From Chloroflexota bacterium (lineage in GTDB: Bacteria; Chloroflexota; Anaerolineae; Anaerolineales; UBA11579): DNA of 5,129 bases. This document shows, in pieces, positions 1 to 5,129 of this stretch (its first letter is position 1; each line of letters starts with the position of its first letter). The stretch lies in the NCBI GenBank assembly GCA_003250455.1, contig QKGK01000227.1, positions 1-5,129 on the forward strand, given 5' to 3'. The notes under the pieces are model-generated. The model saw nothing but the letters and a program-made list of their open reading frames with translations. It ran no database searches and was not told the origin of the DNA. The position numbers and the translations under genes are program-made.

Positions 1-2
1 AT

Positions 3-722
3 GAAATCCTCAGCACGATCATGATGAATGCGATTGCTGTCCAGCTGATGAACTTCATGTTGAGCGGCCCGATGATCGACCCGGTGCAGGCCTCAAAAGC
101 GTCTCAGATCCCGCAGACGGCGCGCTTGTCCAAAGCATTTGACCTGCCGCGGTTGATCCCGACCCGCCTGCACCTCGGCGCCTTGATCGCGGTGATCCTG
201 GCGGTTTTGGTGTATATTCTGCTGTGGCGCACCACCCTGGGTTACCGAATCCGGGCGGTGGGACAAAACCCGAACGCCTCCCGCTATGCCGGGATCGACG
301 TCAAAAAGCAGGTCATGCTGGCGCTGATCCTCAGCGGCGCATTTGCCGGGCTGGCTGGCGCCATCCAGGTTTATGGGATCAACCACCGGATGATCACCGA
401 TGGTTCGTCCACCGGGTTTACCGGCAGCGCCGGGTTCAACGGGATTGTAGCGGCGCTGTTTGGGCAGCTCCATCCCCTGGGCACCATCCCGGCAGCTTTC
501 CTGTTCGGAGCGCTGCTGGTGGGGGCTAACAAGCTCCAGCGGGTGATGCAGGTTCCGTCAGCATTGATCACTACCCTCAACGGTCTGGTGGTTGTATTTG
601 TGGTCAGCAGCGAGATTTGGCGGCGAAAACGAGAACAGAAGCGCTTACTTCGAATTAAAGTTGAAGCGGAAGAACCTCCACCAGACACAGAAATGGTTAT
701 GGTAGAGGAGGAATCGCCATGA
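3..722 (+). CDS. BMP/nucleoside-type ABC transporter permease A (YufP/NupP-like), 5'-truncated by window edge
   Basis: Inner-membrane channel subunit of a BMP-family importer (BPD_transp_2 permease family). The frame is open from position 3 and the first residues, EILSTIMMNAIA, match the conserved internal 'E-I-x-S-T-I-M' stretch of these permeases. The ATG at 21 is therefore an internal methionine, not the start. The window keeps 239 residues; relatives run to about 350-370, so roughly the first third lies outside. Visible parts, numbered in the fragment: a hydrophobic segment near 58-75, then the cytoplasmic ATPase-contact loop RTTLGYRIRAVGQNPNASR at about 76-94, a glycine/alanine-rich membrane helix near 104-125, further hydrophobic helices, and a charged C-terminal tail (basic RRKREQKRLLR, then acidic and proline-rich). 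The loop is clearly paralogous to KTTLGLKIKAVGESPQ in permease B. Its TGA overlaps the next ATG, so the two are translationally coupled. The family call is secure; the ligand is not known. Confidence 0.93.
   Translation, partial: EILSTIMMNAIAVQLMNFMLSGPMIDPVQASKASQIPQTARLSKAFDLPRLIPTRLHLGALIAVILAVLVYILLWRTTLGYRIRAVGQNPNASRYAGIDVKKQVMLALILSGAFAGLAGAIQVYGINHRMITDGSSTGFTGSAGFNGIVAALFGQLHPLGTIPAAFLFGALLVGANKLQRVMQVPSALITTLNGLVVVFVVSSEIWRRKREQKRLLRIKVEAEEPPPDTEMVMVEEESP
704..712 (+). promoter_or_regulatory. Ribosome binding site of permease B
   Basis: AGAGGAGGA lies inside the last codons of permease A, with its GGAGG core at 707-711 and 7 bases to the ATG at 719. This good spacing fixes the permease B start and fits coupled translation through the ATGA overlap. 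Confidence 0.8.
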
Positions 723-1651
723 TCGGGGATATTTTTACAAAAGCGGTTTTGGTAGGGATCTTATCCTCCGGTATTCGTCTGGCAACGCCCTATCTGTATG
801 CTGCCATCGGCGAGACCTTCAGCCAGCGCAGCGGGGTGCTGAACCTGGGCGTGGAAGGGCAGATGCTGCTGGGCGCGTTTGCGGCGTTTTTCGTCACCTA
901 TACCACCGAAAGCATGTGGCTGGGTCTGCTGGCGGCAGCCATTGTAGGCCTGCTGATGGGGCTGGCGATGGCCTTTGTGACCATCAACCTGCAAGCCGAA
1001 CAAGGCATCAGTGGGATTGGTTTTTACCTCTTTGGTTTGGGACTGAGCGACCTGCTGTTCCAGAAACTGCTGGGGACGGTGGAGACGGTCAGCGGGTTCC
1101 GCCCAATCCATATCCCCTGGCTGAGCGATATACCTATCCTGGGAGAAATTTTCTTCAATCAAAGTGCTTTGGTTTACGGCGCATACCTGCTGGTGTTCAT
1201 CGCCTGGTTCGTATTGAACAAAACCACCCTGGGCCTGAAGATCAAGGCCGTGGGAGAATCCCCCCAGGCGGCGGATTCGCTGGGCGTGAGTGTGAGCAAG
1301 GTGCGCTACTTCACCGTGATGCTGGGCGGGACATTGTCCGGGATTGCCGGGGCTTCTTTGTCGATTGCACTGCTGAACGTCTTCCAGCAGAACATGACCA
1401 GCGGGTTGGGATTTATCGCCGTGGCGCTGGTATATTTTGGTGGATGGCGGCCTGTGGCTGTGATGGGTGGGGCGTTATTGTTCTCGATGGTGAACTCGCT
1501 GCAGCTTTGGGTGCAGGTGCTCAACATCCCGATCCCATCCGACTTTGCCGTGATGATGCCCTATGTATTAACGATCATTGTATTGGTTATAACTGTTCAA
1601 CGTGTGCGCCCGCCATCGGCTTTATCCAAGCCCTTTGAGCGCGGGCATTAA
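719..1651 (+). CDS. BMP/nucleoside-type ABC transporter permease B (YufQ/NupQ-like)
   Basis: Second membrane subunit of the importer, expected to pair with permease A. Its 310 residues match the usual length of this shorter permease subtype (about 300-320). Roughly eight to nine hydrophobic segments are visible. Diagnostic motifs are the N-terminal block GETFSQRSGVLNLGVEGQM (residues 31-49), which is the 'GE-x(4)-R-S-G-V-L-N-L-G-x-E-G' signature of the family, the QGISGIG turn (95-101), and the ATPase-contact loop KTTLGLKIKAVGESPQ (168-183). The start at 719 has a strong ribosome binding site and the N-terminus fits family members, which begin directly with a membrane helix. It overlaps the stop of permease A by four bases, so the two are made in a coupled way. 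An 87-base gap separates it from the binding-protein gene. I see no frameshift or missing motif. The family call is firm; the transported compound is inferred only from the family. Confidence 0.95.
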   Translation: MIGDIFTKAVLVGILSSGIRLATPYLYAAIGETFSQRSGVLNLGVEGQMLLGAFAAFFVTYTTESMWLGLLAAAIVGLLMGLAMAFVTINLQAEQGISGIGFYLFGLGLSDLLFQKLLGTVETVSGFRPIHIPWLSDIPILGEIFFNQSALVYGAYLLVFIAWFVLNKTTLGLKIKAVGESPQAADSLGVSVSKVRYFTVMLGGTLSGIAGASLSIALLNVFQQNMTSGLGFIAVALVYFGGWRPVAVMGGALLFSMVNSLQLWVQVLNIPIPSDFAVMMPYVLTIIVLVITVQRVRPPSALSKPFERGH

Positions 1652-1655
1652 ACGA

Positions 1656-1664
1656 TAAGGAGGT
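1656..1664 (+). promoter_or_regulatory. Orphan perfect Shine-Dalgarno-like sequence
   Basis: TAAGGAGGT is a nine-base match to the complement of the usual bacterial 16S rRNA 3' end. It sits 4 bases after the permease B stop. No ATG, GTG or TTG follows at usable spacing; the first ATG, at 1690, is 25 bases away and opens only an 8-codon frame ending at 1716. The true binding-protein start, at 1739, has its own ribosome binding site. It could be a relic of a lost gene start, a ribosome standby site, or chance. Confidence 0.45.
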
Positions 1665-1687
1665 AAATAAAAGGAAACCGGAAATAA

Positions 1688-1703
1688 AAATGTGCGTACA
1701 TTT
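1688..1703 (+). promoter_or_regulatory. Small dyad in the permease B / binding-protein gap
   Basis: AAATGT-GCGT-ACATTT forms a 6-bp inverted repeat with a 4-base centre, 35 bases upstream of the binding-protein ATG. It could be an operator half-site pair or a weak RNA hairpin. No T-tract follows, so it is not a convincing terminator, and I could not place a good promoter around it. Confidence 0.25.
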
Positions 1704-1726
1704 CAAAACAATCTAACATACCTTAT

Positions 1727-1733
1727 GGAGAAG
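1727..1733 (+). promoter_or_regulatory. Ribosome binding site of the binding-protein gene
   Basis: GGAGAAG lies 5 bases (8 from the GGAG core) before the ATG at 1739. It supports this start over the second in-frame ATG at 1748, and the 1739 start gives the signal peptide its lysine-rich beginning. Confidence 0.65.
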
Positions 1734-1738
1734 AAAAG

Positions 1739-2740
1739 ATGAAAAAAATGCAAAAACTCTTGGTCTTGTTGCTGCTGTTTGGCGTATTGCTGGCCGCATG
1801 CGGTGGTGGTGGTGAGGATACGACTACTGACGAATCCGCCGGACCGTTCCGCGTGGCAATCGTTATGCCCAGTGCAATTACAGACCTGGCTTTCAGCCAA
1901 AGCGCATACGATGGCCTCAAATTGATCCAGGATGATCGCGGGGCAGAGAATTTCGAGATTGTTTACTCCGAGAACATGTTCGTGGTTGACGATGCAGCCG
2001 CGGCAATCCGCGACTATGCCAGCCAGGGCTACGACCTGGTGATCGCGCATGGCTCTCAGTACGGCAGCTCGCTGCAGGAAATCGCACCGGACTTCCCCGA
2101 TACTGCCTTTGCCTGGGGCACCACGGTCGATACATTTGGGCTCGACAACATCTTTGCTTATGAAGCCCGTGCCGAAGAAGGCGGTTATGTGATGGGCGTC
2201 ATGGCAGCCATGCTTTCCCAAAGCGGTGTGATCGGTGTGGTCGGCCCGATTGAAACCGGTGACGCCAAACTGTATGTAGACGGGTTTACCGCCGGCGTTT
2301 TGGCGACTGCCCCGGATGACCAGGTGAACGCCAACTGGATTGGCTCTTTCTCGGATACTGCATTGGCCTCTGAGGCCGCCCAGACCCATATCGGCGCTGG
2401 CGCAGACGTGCTCACCGGTACCGCCCAGATGGTGGTCGGCGCTATCGGCGCGGCAGAAGAGAACGGTGTGCTCTGGTTCGGCACACAGTCCAGTCAGACC
2501 TCCCTGGCTCCCGGCATTGTGGTTGCCAACCAGGTCTATCACTGGGAAGTTGTCTTCACCGAGATGATCGACCTGATCGAGAGCGGCACCTACGGCGGAC
2601 AGTCCTTCGAGATCACCCTGGCGAACGGCGGCCTGGTAATTGATTACAACCCAGCCTTTACATTACCGGCAGACGTCACGACCGCAGCCGGGGATGCGAT
2701 TGATGGAATCGTTGGTGGTTCTATCAACGCTTTACCGTAA
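1739..2740 (+). CDS. BMP-family substrate-binding lipoprotein of the ABC importer
   Basis: Extracytoplasmic binding protein that delivers ligand to the permeases. Residues 1-20 are a lipoprotein signal peptide (MKKMQKLL, then a leucine-rich core) with lipobox LAAC; C21 is the predicted lipidated cysteine. A short glycine/acidic/threonine linker (22-36) leads to the periplasmic-binding type-1 fold. Family hallmarks are FRVAIVMP (37-44), ITDLAFSQSAYDGL (47-60), the YDLVIAHG strand (98-105), GFTAG (182-186), SFSD (203-206), and GADVL (221-225) with the following helix. The 333-residue length is normal for the Bmp/PnrA/Med family. The usual D-D-K-S-F-N-Q ligand block reads T-D-L-A-F-S-Q here, and the usual G-V-D-S-D-Q block reads GTQSSQ (248-253), so ligand specificity may differ from the purine nucleosides bound by characterised relatives. 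It is probably the most highly expressed gene of the set, being followed by a strong hairpin. Family call certain; ligand unknown. Confidence 0.93.
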   Translation: MKKMQKLLVLLLLFGVLLAACGGGGEDTTTDESAGPFRVAIVMPSAITDLAFSQSAYDGLKLIQDDRGAENFEIVYSENMFVVDDAAAAIRDYASQGYDLVIAHGSQYGSSLQEIAPDFPDTAFAWGTTVDTFGLDNIFAYEARAEEGGYVMGVMAAMLSQSGVIGVVGPIETGDAKLYVDGFTAGVLATAPDDQVNANWIGSFSDTALASEAAQTHIGAGADVLTGTAQMVVGAIGAAEENGVLWFGTQSSQTSLAPGIVVANQVYHWEVVFTEMIDLIESGTYGGQSFEITLANGGLVIDYNPAFTLPADVTTAAGDAIDGIVGGSINALP

Positions 2741-2752
2741 AACTGAATATGT

Positions 2753-2779
2753 GGAGGGCAGCTTAGGCTGCCCTCCTTT
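2753..2779 (+). terminator. GC-rich hairpin between binding protein and ATPase (attenuator or 3'-end stabiliser)
   Basis: GGAGGGCAGC (2753-2762), loop TTAG, GCTGCCCTCC (2767-2776): a perfect 10-bp stem with 8 G-C pairs, starting 12 bases after the binding-protein stop. It is followed by only TTT and then GCACTT, so the U-tract is short. Complete termination is unlikely because the ATPase gene of the same importer follows 55 bases later. Partial termination, or protection of the upstream mRNA end, would give excess binding protein over ATPase, as is common in ABC importer operons. Confidence 0.7.
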
Positions 2780-2816
2780 GCACTTATTCCATTCCCAACT
2801 CTGATTATTTCCCAGC

Positions 2817-2821
2817 AAGGA
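2817..2821 (+). promoter_or_regulatory. Ribosome binding site of the ATPase gene
   Basis: AAGGA lies 10 bases before the ATG at 2832. The ATG at 2821 overlaps this site but is in a different frame, so 2832 is the preferred start. The next in-frame ATG, at 2886, would remove the strand leading into the first ABC domain. Confidence 0.55.
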
Positions 2822-2831
2822 TGCAGCAGTT

Positions 2832-4376
2832 ATGGCGACAAACGAATTCCTGCCCACCGGACAAAGAAAAATCTCCACGCTCGAAATGGTGGAGATCACC
2901 AAACGCTTTCCCGGCGTAATTGCCAACAGCAAAGTTAATTTTGACGTGCATGCCGGAGAGGTGCACGCCCTGCTGGGTGAAAACGGGGCGGGAAAAAGCA
3001 CCCTGATGAAAATCCTTTACGGGCTGTACCAGCCTGAGGAAGGCCATATCCGGCTGGATGGCGAGCAAGTGGTGATCACTTCGCCAGTGGATTCCATCCG
3101 CCTGGGAATTGGGATGATCCACCAGCATTTTATGCTGGTCGAGTCGCTGACGGTTGCCGAGAACGTGGCCTTGGGGCTGGCATCCACCAGGGGGCCGCTC
3201 ACCGATTTGGATAAAGTCTCGGCGCGCATCCTGGAGCTGGCCGAGATTTACGGCCTGCAGGTAGACCCGGACGCCTATGTTTGGCAGCTTGCCGTCGGCC
3301 AGCAGCAGCGGGTGGAGATCATCAAAGCCCTATACCGGGGTGCAGCCCTGCTGATCCTGGACGAGCCGACCGCGGTGCTGACTCCGCAGGAAGTGGATGA
3401 GTTTTTTATCACCATGCGCCAGATGGTAGACGATGGGCACGCACTGATCTTTATCTCACATAAGCTGCACGAGGTGCTGGATATTTCTCACCGGGTCTCG
3501 GTGCTGCGCGATGGGCATATGATCGGCTCGATCCCGACCAAAGGGGCTACCAAAGCGCAGCTTGCCAGAATGATGGTGGGGCGTGAGGTCAGCCTGACGC
3601 GCGACCGCCAGCCCTCCAAAATGGAAGGCGTGCGCTTAGAGCTGAAAGATGTGTGTGCCCAGAGCGATCGGGGGACGCCAGCCCTGAACAAAGTGAACCT
3701 GGAAGTGCATGCCGGAGAAATTCTGGGCGTGGCCGGCGTTTCTGGCAACGGACAAAAAGAACTGGCGGAAGTGATCACCGGATTGCGCCCGGTTACAGGT
3801 GGTGAAATTCTGTTGGAAGGGGATGACGTCACCGGCAATTCCCCCAAGGAATTAATGAGCCGGAGCTTGTCTTACATCCCCGAAGAGCGGATGCGCGACG
3901 GGATGATCAAGGAATTTTCGGTAGCGGAAAACCTGATCCTGCGGGAACACAACCAGCAGCCTTATGCCAAAAAAGGCTTTCTGGATCTGAAAGCCATTTC
4001 CAGTCACTCGAAGAATTTGATCACCAGTTTTAATGTCAAAACGCCCTCCCAGGATACGATGGTGAAGAACCTGTCAGGCGGCAATATCCAGAAACTGGTG
4101 CTGGCGCGCGAACTGTGGCGCAAGCCGCGCACGTTAATCGCCGCACAGCCCACCCGCGGGCTGGACATCGGCGCAACCGAATATGTCCATCTGCGCTTGC
4201 TAGAACAGCGCCAGGAAGGCACAGCAACCCTGCTGATCTCTGAAGATCTCGACGAAATCCTGGCTTTGTCCGATCGTATCGCCGTGATCTTTGAAGGGGA
4301 ACTCATGGGTGTGGTAGACCGCGCCGACGCCACCCCGGAGAAATTAGGCTTACTGATGGCCGGCGTGCAGGAATAA
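2832..4376 (+). CDS. BMP/nucleoside-type ABC transporter ATPase, two fused nucleotide-binding domains (YufO/NupO-like)
   Basis: Cytoplasmic energy-coupling subunit, 514 residues, normal for the fused sugar/nucleoside (RbsA-like, CUT2) ATPases. Domain 1 (about 16-250) has Walker A GENGAGKST (49-57, K55), Q-loop Q98 in IHQHF, signature LAVGQ (153-157), Walker B LLILDEPT with catalytic-type E178, and switch H210 in ISHKLHE. Domain 2 (about 267-514) has a degenerate Walker A, GVSGNGQKE (302-310), where the lysine is Q308 and the serine is K309. It also has IPEERMRDG (349-357), a canonical signature LSGGN (414-418), Walker B variant LIAAQPTRGLD (435-445) with Q439 for the glutamate, and E471 in place of the switch histidine. 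One composite ATP site is therefore intact and one degenerate, as is typical of this family. A short 15-residue N-terminal extension precedes domain 1. The gene follows the hairpin and ends 8 bases before the GNAT gene. Family call very firm; ligand inferred only from family. Confidence 0.96.
   Translation: MATNEFLPTGQRKISTLEMVEITKRFPGVIANSKVNFDVHAGEVHALLGENGAGKSTLMKILYGLYQPEEGHIRLDGEQVVITSPVDSIRLGIGMIHQHFMLVESLTVAENVALGLASTRGPLTDLDKVSARILELAEIYGLQVDPDAYVWQLAVGQQQRVEIIKALYRGAALLILDEPTAVLTPQEVDEFFITMRQMVDDGHALIFISHKLHEVLDISHRVSVLRDGHMIGSIPTKGATKAQLARMMVGREVSLTRDRQPSKMEGVRLELKDVCAQSDRGTPALNKVNLEVHAGEILGVAGVSGNGQKELAEVITGLRPVTGGEILLEGDDVTGNSPKELMSRSLSYIPEERMRDGMIKEFSVAENLILREHNQQPYAKKGFLDLKAISSHSKNLITSFNVKTPSQDTMVKNLSGGNIQKLVLARELWRKPRTLIAAQPTRGLDIGATEYVHLRLLEQRQEGTATLLISEDLDEILALSDRIAVIFEGELMGVVDRADATPEKLGLLMAGVQE
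4369..4373 (+). promoter_or_regulatory. Weak ribosome binding site of the GNAT gene
   Basis: AGGAA lies in the last codons of the ATPase gene, 11 bases before the ATG at 4385. No better site exists in the 8-base gap. Ribosomes finishing the ATPase would cover this region, so translation may depend partly on coupling. Confidence 0.4.
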
Positions 4377-4384
4377 ACAGTGTC

Positions 4385-4873
4385 ATGATTATTCGAGATT
4401 ATACAGAGCAAGACGCACAGCAAGCCGGTTGTTTAATTTCGGAAACATATGCTGAATTCAATCTAAACTTTGCAGCACCGGAACTAAAGCGCCAGATGTT
4501 AGGCCCATTTCAGTTTGCAGGTTCCTCAGAAGCAGCACATCAAATTGCCATTGTAAATATTTTAACCTCCCCCATTTTTTATGTTGCAGAGGTTAATCAG
4601 GAGATTGTCGGCATCCTGAGAGGAAGAAAGGAACGTCTGGCAAGTTTGTTTGTTCGCAAAGAATTTCATCACCAGGGGATTGGACGTCAATTGGTGACTA
4701 AATTCGAAGCAGAGATGATTGCCAATAAGGTAAAAGTAATTCGCGTGGCAGCGACTGTTTATGCAGTCCCATTCTATGAGAAACTTGGTTATAAAAAATC
4801 CACAGGGCTGCGGAGAAGTTGGAGTTTTGATGGGTACGGCTTCCCGGTCCAGCCAATGCGGAAAGTGTTATAG
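4385..4873 (+). CDS. GNAT-family N-acetyltransferase
   Basis: Predicted cytoplasmic acetyl-CoA-dependent acyl transferase, 162 residues, the normal single-domain GNAT size. The start MIIRDYTEQDAQQ is the usual first strand and helix of the fold, which supports the ATG at 4385. The central strands include FYVAEVNQEIVGILRG (65-80). Motif A, with the acetyl-CoA pyrophosphate loop, is LFVRKEFHHQGIGRQLV (88-104); the first position of the Q/R-x-x-G-x-G pattern is H95 here, while G98 and G100 are kept. Motif B is VPFYEKLGYKKSTG (128-141), with Y131 at the position often proposed as general acid. The gene begins 8 bases after the ATPase stop and probably shares its transcript. Its GC content is near 42% in sampled lines against about 60% for the transporter genes, hinting at separate ancestry or recent arrival. 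The acceptor (amine, peptide, antibiotic, small metabolite) cannot be told from sequence. Family call firm; function unknown. Confidence 0.9.
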   Translation: MIIRDYTEQDAQQAGCLISETYAEFNLNFAAPELKRQMLGPFQFAGSSEAAHQIAIVNILTSPIFYVAEVNQEIVGILRGRKERLASLFVRKEFHHQGIGRQLVTKFEAEMIANKVKVIRVAATVYAVPFYEKLGYKKSTGLRRSWSFDGYGFPVQPMRKVL

Positions 4874-5129
4874 GTTGACTCGGTTCCGAAAGCTTAACCA
4901 GTTACAAATATTGCTGTGTTCCATTTATTTGAAATAAAACCAACAAAGTTCCATTCACCCGGCCAATTTATACATTTTGGCCTTGGTTGGAAAACTTCTC
5001 CGATGAGGAAAACCGCCTCAGCAATTGCATAACCCCAATATCGCGTTTATCGAATAATCTCAGTGTCAAGCCAGTAGCGAATCCCCTATTAAACCCCAAC
5101 CAGAAAATCCAGTTGATGAGCGATATACA
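4874..5129. other. AT-richer terminal stretch without a convincing complete gene
   Basis: These 256 bases follow the GNAT stop. Part of the stretch is only about one-third GC (for example 4921-4980). It holds short inverted repeats: TTTATTT-G-AAATAAA (4924-4938), GGCCAA with TTGGCC around a 10-base centre (4961-4982), TGAGG with CCTCA (5004-5020) and the palindrome GCAATTGC (5021-5028). None is followed by a T-tract, so no terminator for the operon can be named. A stop-free + frame runs 4898-5032 and a stop-free - frame 4968-5129. They overlap, so at most one can be a conventional gene. An ATG at 5116 on the + strand has no ribosome binding site and too little sequence to judge. Confidence 0.6.
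4968..5129 (-). CDS. Possible C-terminal end of a convergent gene entering from beyond the right edge (unrecognised)
   Basis: On the minus strand the frame is open from the window edge for 53 codons and ends with TAA (TTA at 4968-4970 on the + strand). The other two minus frames stop within about 20 codons of the edge. The translation begins with an aromatic, hydrophobic part (INWIFWLGFNRGF) that could be membrane-associated, then a charged part RLFDKRDIGVMQLLRRF, then a polar end. I do not recognise a family. A random run of this length without stops is not rare, so this is only a candidate. Confidence 0.22.
   Translation of the reverse strand, partial: CISLINWIFWLGFNRGFATGLTLRLFDKRDIGVMQLLRRFSSSEKFSNQGQNV

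Noticed and set aside
21..722. Permease A starting at the ATG at 21
   Set aside because: Conserved permease sequence (EILSTI) is in frame before this ATG, and the fragment would lack the N-terminal third of the family. The gene continues beyond the left edge.
1690..1716. 8-codon micro-ORF (MCVHFKTI) as a leader peptide
   Set aside because: It has no well-spaced ribosome binding site, no run of regulatory codons and no following terminator/antiterminator structure, so it is kept only as a note with the orphan Shine-Dalgarno finding.
1703..2542. 279-codon open frame on the minus strand opposite the binding-protein gene
   Set aside because: It lies almost entirely antisense to a gene with clear lipoprotein and BMP-family motifs. 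Its translation is rich in H, C, R and G with no recognisable domain, as expected for a shadow frame in GC-rich coding DNA.
2778..2808. Possible promoter for the ATPase gene: TTGCAC with GATTAT
   Set aside because: Only three of six bases match at -35 and four of six at -10, with a long 19-base spacer. This is too weak to call.
4961..4982. GGCCAA...TTGGCC hairpin as the operon terminator
   Set aside because: The stem is only 6 bp with a 10-base loop, no T-tract follows on either strand, and it lies about 90 bases past the GNAT stop.
4996..5020. Hammerhead-ribozyme-like core (CGATGAGGAAAACCG)
   Set aside because: It lacks the CTGATGA core and has no stem II between the GATGAG and GAAA parts.
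1..5129. CRISPR array, insertion sequence, tRNA, rRNA or riboswitch
   Set aside because: I found no regularly spaced direct repeats, no transposase-like frame with terminal inverted repeats, and no cloverleaf, rRNA or known riboswitch core that I can recognise by eye.

Overview
The window holds most of one ABC importer operon of the basic-membrane-protein (BMP) / nucleoside type, read left to right on the + strand, with an acetyltransferase gene attached at its end. The layout is permease A (cut by the left edge), permease B, a lipoprotein substrate-binding protein, a double-domain ATPase and a GNAT N-acetyltransferase, followed by about 250 bases of AT-richer sequence with no convincing complete gene. 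The host looks like a free-living bacterium of moderately high GC. The lipobox followed by a run of glycines and then acidic and threonine residues, the leucine-rich permeases and the GNAT subtype resemble what is seen in Chloroflexota (Anaerolineae-like). That assignment is an inference from style, since no rRNA or marker gene is present.

Region by region: positions 3-722 and 719-1651 encode the two membrane subunits, joined by an ATGA stop/start overlap. Positions 1652-1738 are an 87-base gap with an ideal but unused Shine-Dalgarno sequence and a small dyad. Positions 1739-2740 encode the lipid-anchored binding protein. Positions 2741-2831 contain a perfect 10-bp GC-rich hairpin, probably an intra-operon attenuator or mRNA-end stabiliser. 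Positions 2832-4376 encode the ATPase, which has one intact and one degenerate nucleotide-binding half. Positions 4385-4873 encode the GNAT enzyme, whose GC content (about 42% in sampled lines) is clearly lower than that of the transporter genes (about 60%).

Working model: the binding protein captures a ligand outside the membrane, the two different permeases form the channel, and the single fused ATPase polypeptide supplies both nucleotide-binding domains. Purine nucleosides are the best-known ligands of the family, but the binding-protein positions that are usually conserved have diverged here, so the ligand should be left open. The GNAT gene is close enough to be co-transcribed, but nothing in the sequence ties its substrate to the transporter.

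I see no CRISPR array, tRNA, rRNA, insertion sequence or defence system. The window looks like an ordinary transporter operon with a few unusual regulatory and ligand-site details. I do not see a wholly new system.
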